In this document: one piece after another, positions 7,181 through 7,368 of the stretch
Layout: every line of letters starts with the position of its first letter
How positions within the stretch are numbered: the stretch's first letter is position 1
Assembly: GCA_021737525.1 (NCBI GenBank)
Contig: JAIPDU010000077.1
Location: forward strand, 1-7,368
DNA length: 7,368 nt
From: Desulfohalobiaceae bacterium
GTDB taxonomy: Bacteria; Desulfobacterota; Desulfovibrionia; Desulfovibrionales; Desulfothermaceae
Direction: 5' to 3'
Translations under genes and position numbers: made by a program
The notes under the pieces: model-generated
What the model was told of the DNA's origin: nothing
Seen by the model: only the letters and a program-made list of their open reading frames with translations
The model's database searches: none

Positions 7181-7204
7181 GCGCAGCGGCGCAGAGGCGC
7201 TGTG
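7181..7204. repeat. Three tandem 8-bp GC-rich units (GCGCAGCG / GCGCAGAG / GCGCTGTG)
   Basis: Three adjacent octamers share GCGC at their start; the third unit is degenerate. They sit in an otherwise AT-rich leader and are followed by a purine-rich run (taagaaagaaaaaaagag). The pattern resembles the dispersed GCGCAGAGGCGCAGAG-type intergenic repeats that I recall from many bacterial genomes. CAGCG at 7184-7188 and CGCTG at 7198-7202 could also pair as a small hairpin. No coding function is seen. Confidence 0.6.
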
Positions 7205-7243
7205 TAAGAAAGAAAAAAAGAGTAAGTTGCAGCACTTCCCGGA

Positions 7244-7257
7244 GGGCTTCTAAGCCC
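7244..7257. repeat. Short perfect inverted repeat (GGGCTT-CT-AAGCCC)
   Basis: The sequence reads GGGCTTCTAAGCCC, a palindromic arrangement that would give a 5-bp stem and 4-base loop in RNA. No T-run follows directly on either strand: on the minus strand the next T-rich stretch begins about 20 bases away. It is therefore not a convincing intrinsic terminator. It could be the end of an upstream transcript or a protein-binding site. Confidence 0.35.
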
Positions 7258-7368
7258 CATTATGGAGGGAGTTTTATAATTCCCTTTTCGCAATGTTTTT
7301 ATAACCCCCCGAAATTTAAGGTTGTACAAGCTAAATGTTTCTGATATGCTTGTGGGATGTCCAAGAAA

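Larger units (their letters stand above)
6924..7368. other. Upstream intergenic leader, no supported gene
   Basis: About 445 bases before the operon, visibly richer in A+T than the coding region. It holds the Shine-Dalgarno sequence, a weak promoter candidate, the octamer repeat and the small hairpin. A minus-strand frame stays open from the right edge to a TGA at 7126, but its product is low-complexity and runs through the repeat. I see no -24/-12 (sigma-54) promoter, no FNR-type palindrome and no tRNA or riboswitch fold that I could defend. Confidence 0.6.

Noticed and set aside
7184..7202. CAGCG/CGCTG hairpin as intrinsic terminator of an upstream minus-strand gene
   Set aside because: The stem is 5 bp and the next T-run on the minus strand starts more than 10 bases away. 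It is better explained by the tandem octamers.
7126..7368. Minus-strand frame open from the right edge to TGA at 7126, possibly the end of an upstream gene
   Set aside because: The product is Ser/Arg/Phe-rich and low-complexity, reads through the octamer repeat and matches no family I know. It could be the tail of a gene beyond the window, but the sequence gives no support.
7357..7368. ATG at 7357 (Met-Ser-Lys-Lys) as the start of a divergent plus-strand gene
   Set aside because: Only four codons are visible and no Shine-Dalgarno sequence lies at a suitable distance. It cannot be judged from this window.

Overview
The window holds one compact operon of five genes, all on the minus strand and read from about 6923 down to 195. 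In order of transcription they are: a cytoplasmic [NiFe]-hydrogenase small subunit, its large subunit, a HupD/HyaD-type maturation protease, a 958-residue soluble hybrid histidine kinase (PAS-HisKA-HATPase-REC-REC-Hpt), and a response regulator with a GGDEF (diguanylate cyclase) output domain. The junctions are 14 bp, an ATGA overlap, 3 bp and another ATGA overlap, so the five proteins are probably made together.

The layout suggests a hydrogen-sensing pathway: hydrogenase senses H2, the kinase relays the signal, and the response regulator makes cyclic di-GMP. This inference rests on four points. The hydrogenase has no Tat signal, no membrane anchor and no electron-transfer partner gene. The kinase has no membrane segment but has an N-terminal coiled coil and a PAS domain, as in HoxJ-type kinases that dock on regulatory hydrogenases. 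The final gene has an intact receiver and an intact GGEEF site. No NtrC-type regulator (HoxA/HupR) is present. The hydrogenase looks like group 2 (L1 and L2 signatures, cytoplasmic small subunit). I recall that hydrogenase surveys place histidine-kinase-linked, putatively sensory enzymes in a subgroup called 2c, and this looks like such a member. The general idea of H2-to-second-messenger signalling has therefore been suggested before, but I know of no experimental description of this exact module.

Unusual details are an Asp in place of the second Cys of the proximal Fe-S cluster motif, and a C-terminal tail on the large subunit with a dedicated protease (HupUV/HoxBC-type sensors lack the tail). 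The gas-channel position in the L1 motif is also Val rather than the Ile of HoxC-type sensors.

Flanks: positions 1-194 (after the last gene) contain no gene or convincing terminator. Positions 6930-7368 (before the first gene) form an AT-richer leader with a strong Shine-Dalgarno sequence, a weak promoter candidate, a triple 8-bp GC-rich tandem repeat and a small hairpin. The organism is probably an anaerobic or facultative bacterium of moderately high G+C, perhaps Desulfobacterota-like. That is a guess from gene content and coding style, not shown by any marker gene. The nickel-cofactor genes (hypA-F) are not in the window and must act from elsewhere.
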